Source of the DNA: Dermatemys mawii
Taxonomy: Eukaryota > Chordata > Testudines > Dermatemydidae
Assembly (NCBI GenBank): GCA_007922305.1
Contig: ML677329.1
Location: forward strand, 772,271-836,270
Reading direction: 5' to 3'
DNA: 64,000 bases
Part shown: positions 59,711 to 64,000 of the stretch, piece after piece
How the letters are laid out: every line of letters begins with the position of its first letter
Numbering within the stretch: position 1 is the first letter of the stretch
Made by a program: the position numbers and the translations under genes
The notes under the pieces: model-generated
Told to the model about the DNA's origin: nothing
What the model saw: the letters and a program-made list of their open reading frames with translations, nothing else
Database searches by the model: none

Positions 59711-60519
59711 AGAGGAAGTTGAATTTAGTCTGGAAAGGGTTGAAATTATTGCGAAGCAGCCAGGGATGTGTCTGCTATGAACTATAAATGAGCAGTGGTA
59801 GCATTTCATGAACTTCTATATGTATGTAAATGTAATTAATTGGGGGGGTTCCTCCAGTATCCCCATTCTTCTTTTGTTACTATCTCTCCCCACTCTCCAA
59901 GCTCAAAGACCCGATGACGTGGTAATCTTCCTCCACACTAGAAGGAATTAATATTGCTCCTTCCAAAGTACATCCAGGCATCATCACAGGAGGTCACTCA
60001 AAAGCTATACATCAAGTTCCCCTTTTTTAAGTAGAATAGAAAAGTTGGGGAAAACACATCTGTAAAAAAAAAATATAATGAACTATTCAGAGCAGAGATT
60101 CCCATCCTAGACATTTCACAGACGAAAATCATCCAGGAAAGCAGTATTGTAAAGAACGGGCTAATGTATATGTGTAGCTCCGCCTTCTGCTAGGTGGAAT
60201 CAGAAATGCTCAATTGTGTGTCATCAGCTCTATATTGCTAAAATTGTGGAGATTGTTCTCTAGCACAATTGTGAGGAAGCTGGACTAGTGAAGCAGCAAT
60301 ATTTGACTTATATCACCCCTGCCTCTGAAGTTCTGAGTGGTCATCATGTGTAGCCTAGTGGAAACAATGAAGTCTTGTGTGGCCAGTGGATTGGTGACAG
60401 TGTATTATGATTTGTTTCTCTGACAATGAAACCAGGGGATACCTGGATTGAGCTGCTTATTTCTGGTTTTATAGCTAAATGCACAGCACAGTACAGTAGA
60501 AACTATACACTTTGTTGCT

Positions 60520-60812
60520 CTGTTTTATAAGCAGCATGTAACAGAATTGGAAGTTTGCTGTGATACTGGGAAAAGTGGGAAAGGTGTATTTTTAGAATTA
60601 AAAGAACACCTAGAGCCAGAGGGGAATATTGGCCTTAACTCAGCGTCACGCAAGGGCTCTGTGAAATTCAGAATCATGAGCATTTGACAGCATATTTATG
60701 GCAGCCGGCTTTCAGATGAAGACATTTTTAGTGCAGACTATGTTAAATATGGAACAGGAGTGAAATTTTCCATTGCTGAGAGTAGCCTGAACTAAAGAGA
60801 ACCGCCATGCAG
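60520..60812 (+). repeat. Left arm of a 293-bp inverted repeat
   Basis: Aligns without any gap to the reverse complement of 61938-62230, with 15 mismatches in 293 positions (about 95% identity), four of them clustered at about 60581-60586. One plus-strand frame is open from about 60525 to a TGA at 60685-60687 and again for about 36 codons after it. The deduced peptide is not a family I recognise. Confidence 0.95.
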
Positions 60813-61197
60813 GAAAATGGTGATTACTTCTAATACCTTAGGTACTAGGGGTGAAATCCTGGCCTTACTGACCTCAATGGAAGCTTTGCCAGAATTTCAC
60901 TGTAGTGCTATATATTTACTAAAAAAATATAAAATACCTTATATACAGACTAAGTGAATTTTCAAAACATTTGTATGAGAAACACAGGTCACTGTTACAG
61001 TATCTTCATTTCCTTTGATTGATATGTCTTAGTGGGCTCTGCCATTTTACTGAGACTTCCCAGTAGGATGTCTAGTCCAGAGACATATTTTATAACAGAA
61101 AGCCCAAATCCACCGAAATTCTTGAGAAAAAAAAAAGAGAATGCCAAAGCTGTTGCAAGATAATTTGTGTTATTTTAAGTTTCCAGTTAATGATGTA

Positions 61198-61330
61198 GAG
61201 GCCTTTATTCAACAAGATCCTTAATCAGGTTTGTAACTTTAAGCTCTTGACATCCCCGGGGCTACCGAAATGTGTAAATTCAGGCAGTGGAGTTTGCTTA
61301 AATTTGCACTTGCTGAATCAAGGCCTTAAT
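61198..61330. repeat. Palindromic MITE-like element (copy G)
   Basis: 'ggcctttattcaacaagatc' pairs with 'cacttgctgaatcaaggcct'. The centre is 'catccccggggctacc', unusually GC-rich for the family. Confidence 0.7.
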
Positions 61331-61734
61331 ATGTGTAATTCTTATGTGTATTTATATAAACTGCAACAAAACTTACAACAACTTCAAGTTTCCTGCCTCT
61401 CTCCTGCTTTAATATGCTGAGCTTCACTTGCTTCACAGGAACGGCCCCAGGCTTTTCGTTGCCCTAGGCAAACTGGAAACTCACCCCATACAAAGTTGGC
61501 AATTGTGTCTACAACAAACAGTCACTAAGCCTTAATTTTCTGTTGCCCACAGCATCTGCCCTTCTTAATTATGTGTACGAGCCAGGCCTATTTCTACATT
61601 TCACACTACAGCAGACAGACAAGATGGCTGTTTCCTAATCACTTATTAACTTTTGTTATATGTACAAAGTTTTAAACAAAGCATAGCTTATTTATAATTA
61701 AATGTGATACTTAACATTACATTGTAGTTTTCCT

Positions 61735-61896
61735 CACAGGCGTGCACACAGGGTGTGCCGGGTGTGCCCAGGAGAACCCTAATGTCTCCAAAAAAAAGTG
61801 GCTTTCAATGCAGAGGGCGGTGCCTTTAAAATAAATAATAAATTAATTAATTTCCCTGGATGCACACCCTAATGAAATGTGCTGCGCACGCCTATG
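61735..61896. mobile_element. Short hAT-like MITE, 162 bp, with perfect 8-bp duplication
   Basis: Ends 'cacaggcgtgca' and 'cataggcgtgcg' (read inward from each side). Perfect target duplication 'gttttcct' at 61727-61734 and 61897-61904. The body has 'gggtgtgccgggtgtgccca' and 'gatgcacaccctaat'. It sits inside the spacer of the large inverted repeat, about 40 bp from the right arm. Confidence 0.9.
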
Positions 61897-61937
61897 GTTT
61901 TCCTTTAAGATTATAAATGCGTTCACCAGAACAGGAA

Positions 61938-62230
61938 CTGCATGGAGGCTCTCTTCAGTTCAGGCTGCTCTCAACAATGGAAAATTTCTCTCCTGTTCCA
62001 TATTTAACATAATCTGCACTAAAAATGTCTTCATCTGAAAGCCGGCTGCCATAAATATGCTGTCAAATGCCCATGATTCTGAATTTCACAGAGCCCTTGC
62101 ATGACGCTGAGTTAAGGCCAATATTCCCCTCTGGCTCTAGGTGTTCTTTTAATTCTAAAAATAGATGTCTCCCACTTTTCCCAGTATCACAGCAAACTTC
62201 CAATTCTGTTACATGCTGCTTATAGAACGG
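61938..62230 (-). repeat. Right arm of a 293-bp inverted repeat
   Basis: Reverse complement of 60520-60812 with 15 substitutions and no insertions or deletions. The minus-strand frame 62063-62308 (81 codons) starts just outside the arm and runs into it. Both arms share the same TGA at its end and a further short open run beyond it, so any coding ancestry was already broken before or at the duplication. Confidence 0.95.
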
Positions 62231-62308
62231 AGGGAGTAAATAAGTTGCCACATCTCTGTGAGTCTCATCCCCATGCAAGAAAGCAAACAAAAATTCTGCT
62301 TTGCTCAT
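62063..62308 (-). pseudogene. Unrecognised 81-codon open stretch, shared with the other arm
   Basis: Reads from an ATG at 62306-62308 to a TGA. The composition is plausibly protein-like (for example 'CCDTGKSGRHLFLELKEHLE'), and the matching arm keeps the same frame open over the shared part. Against a live gene: a TAA lies two codons before the ATG, the peptide has no family signature I know, and most differences between arms change the amino acid. It may be an exon-derived or transposon-derived relic, or chance. Confidence 0.3.
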
Positions 62309-63644
62309 TGATTACCAAAATACTTTCTTGATGACTTGATAATTTGATAGGCCAAGCAATTTATTAGGTGTTTCCTGTGTTTTTTAACTACAGTCTGCAT
62401 TGCAAGGAAACAAGTAGTGTCTGTGGCATGGAAGATGAGTCTGTGTCTGATGAGAGCCATGTGTACCAAACTCCCATTTTTCATAAGTGCTGTCATTTTA
62501 CAGATGTATGACCCTCTTCTCCTGGTTACAGAGAAGGGGGGCTGAGGGAAGATAATGTACAGGGTTCAGTAGAGAAACCCTTGTAGGCAGATACACAAAT
62601 CATGTCATGCAAACCAGAACAGGCTAAAGGAACATCACATCTCTTTGCAGAAGACAATAACAGATAGGACAGAGAAAGATGGAGTCTAAGATGATTAGGA
62701 AAACAGGAATGGTTAATGGATAACAGCAACGTGGCGCCAAGCAGTTCATTCCATGTCATAAAGATATGAGGCAACACAAACAGAGAGCAGGTAAAAGGTC
62801 TTTGAAATTCGTCCAATCAATGCAGATGCAGAATTTTGCTTCCAGCATGTTTGACAGAATATTATAGACTGTGGAAAAGTTAATTTTTTTCAAATTAAGC
62901 CTTTTGTTTTCTTAGTGTTTCTTATTCTCAGTTGCAGTATATCATTTCCAATTTGGATTTTTTTTAAAAAAACGTGCTTCTCTTGTGACTTTAAGGACTT
63001 GCTTTTTCTTTGAAGACCTGGGTTCATATGTCTCTCAGGGCAGTCATTCCTCTCTTACATTAGGCCAGTAAGTTTGGGAAGTAGCTTAACTCACATGATA
63101 GTAATGTCCCTACCCCTAAAACCCTACTCAGGTTCCTATTGAACTCCCTCCACTTCCACGCTTGATTGGCTCACATTAAAAGGTGAACTCAGCAAGGGCT
63201 GAGCACTGATAAGCCAATCTGACCAGGAAGTTGCTTACAACTCCCTTTTCTACATGGGATAAAAGAAGACACATATTTCCTCCCTCCTCAGATTTAGGAT
63301 TTGACTGACCTCAGATTCCACTCTGAACTAGCAACTAGATGTTATTTCTTAGAACACCTTCTATTTAGAATCTGTTTGAAAAATAAAATGAAATTGTTAC
63401 ATTTGGATTTTGTGTACGGCAGCAGGCACGGTACATCATCAATTAGATAAATTTAACTGTGTCTTGACTTTCTAGGTCATGGCATGAGTGACATAGTATA
63501 GTGCATATAGCTTGTAAAAGCCCATATAAAGTCACTACCTGACAATACAAACTTTCAGTTATCGGGCATCCAGTCTGCTTACATGCAAAACTGTTTAGGA
63601 TCAGATTGGGCTGGCCCTGCATGAATGTGCAAAGTGAAGGAGCA
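62231..63644. other. Unique DNA, no gene seen
   Basis: Minus-strand frames at 62305-62496 and 62526-62816 show no domain. No recognised repeat. Confidence 0.5.
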
Positions 63645-63830
63645 CAATGGGTACATCTGTACTACATTTCAGAGTGAATCTCCCAGCTCGGGTCCACAGA
63701 TGTGTGTAAACAAAGCTCACACTAGTGTGCTAGAAGTAGTTGTGTAGAGGTTGCTTTGACATTATGGCTTGGGCTGGGGCTGGGGCTTGGGCTGTCAAGC
63801 CCACAGCCCACCCCCGGGGCCTGAGCCTAG
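63645..63830. repeat. Fold-back DNA repeat with GGCTTGGGCT hairpin
   Basis: 'cagagtgaatctcccagctc', 'gggtccacagatgtgtgtaa' and 'gtgtagaggttgctttgaca' followed by 'ggcttgggctggggctgggg' and the opposing 'gcccacagcccacccccggg' form an imperfect hairpin, typical of turtle elements with long inverted ends. Only the left half seems to be present. The frame at 63769-63963 is an artefact of this. Confidence 0.6.
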
Positions 63831-64000
63831 AAATTTACAAGTTCTCTCATCTTTCCTAAAGATATTAAAAAACAGAAACCGCCTGTGGAAAAAATGCTGC
63901 AATTATTTGTTCTTTCTCAAGCAAAGGTTTCATTTACTTCAATGGAAATTTTTGCCTCAGTAAAGGAATGCAAGACTTTCCGCTATAAACAGAGGTTCCC

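Larger units (their letters stand above)
60813..61937. other. 1125-bp spacer of the large inverted repeat
   Basis: Contains a palindromic fragment (60848-60903), a palindromic element (61198-61330), unique DNA and a hAT insertion (61735-61896). No open frame of note and no transposase. Confidence 0.6.

Noticed and set aside
1..64000. Bacterial-type features such as operons, CRISPR arrays, riboswitches or terminators
   Set aside because: The repeat content and gene-free AT-rich structure are those of a vertebrate nuclear genome; no regularly spaced identical repeats or operon-like frames exist.

Overview
This is a stretch of vertebrate nuclear DNA with no recognisable host protein-coding gene. 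It is AT-rich, every open frame is short (the longest is 133 codons), and no frame looks like an exon with splice sites. The interspersed repeats point to a sauropsid, most likely a turtle: several CR1 LINE subfamilies, old MIR/CORE-type SINEs, short hAT-like and PIF/Harbinger-like DNA transposons, an endogenous-retrovirus solo LTR, and many copies of a small palindromic element around a 'ttgaagtcaatgg' core. I saw no Alu or L1. The turtle call rests on my memory of these families; a crocodilian is the main alternative.

Layout. 1-475: GC-rich and fold-back repeat. 476-12 kb: mostly unique, with a palindromic element (1284), a short repeat end (1496), a MIR (2840) and two related hAT-like MITEs with target-site duplications (5440, 6258). 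12-18.7 kb: unique AT-rich DNA with a perfect 39-bp inverted repeat pair, a (GT)n tract and a small direct repeat carrying AP-1 and CCAAT motifs. 18.7-26.9 kb: a transposon with a 10-bp duplication (18736), a Harbinger-like copy (20999), MIRs and palindromic repeats. 30.7-36.6 kb: three CR1 fragments, one with a decayed reverse transcriptase, then a solo LTR with a 6-bp duplication (35696). 41-43 kb: two adjacent minus-strand CR1s. 43.8-45.5 kb: a decayed retroelement with DIRS/Gypsy-like reverse transcriptase, split by a 424-bp hAT element with a perfect 8-bp duplication. 49.4-57.3 kb: two more Harbinger-like copies, three CR1 pieces and MIR composites. 57.4-62.3 kb: palindromic elements and the most striking structure, two 293-bp arms in inverted orientation (60520-60812 and 61938-62230, 15 mismatches, no gaps) around a 1125-bp spacer that holds its own hAT insertion. 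63.6 kb to near the end: another fold-back repeat.

There are no genes to work together. The window reads as a gene desert or a large intron built up by successive transposon insertions. Several insertions are nested or have intact duplications, so their order can be read. The unique AT-rich blocks (notably 13.4-14.0, 14.6-17.2 and 48.2-48.6 kb) are the places where conserved regulatory elements could lie, but that needs cross-species alignment.
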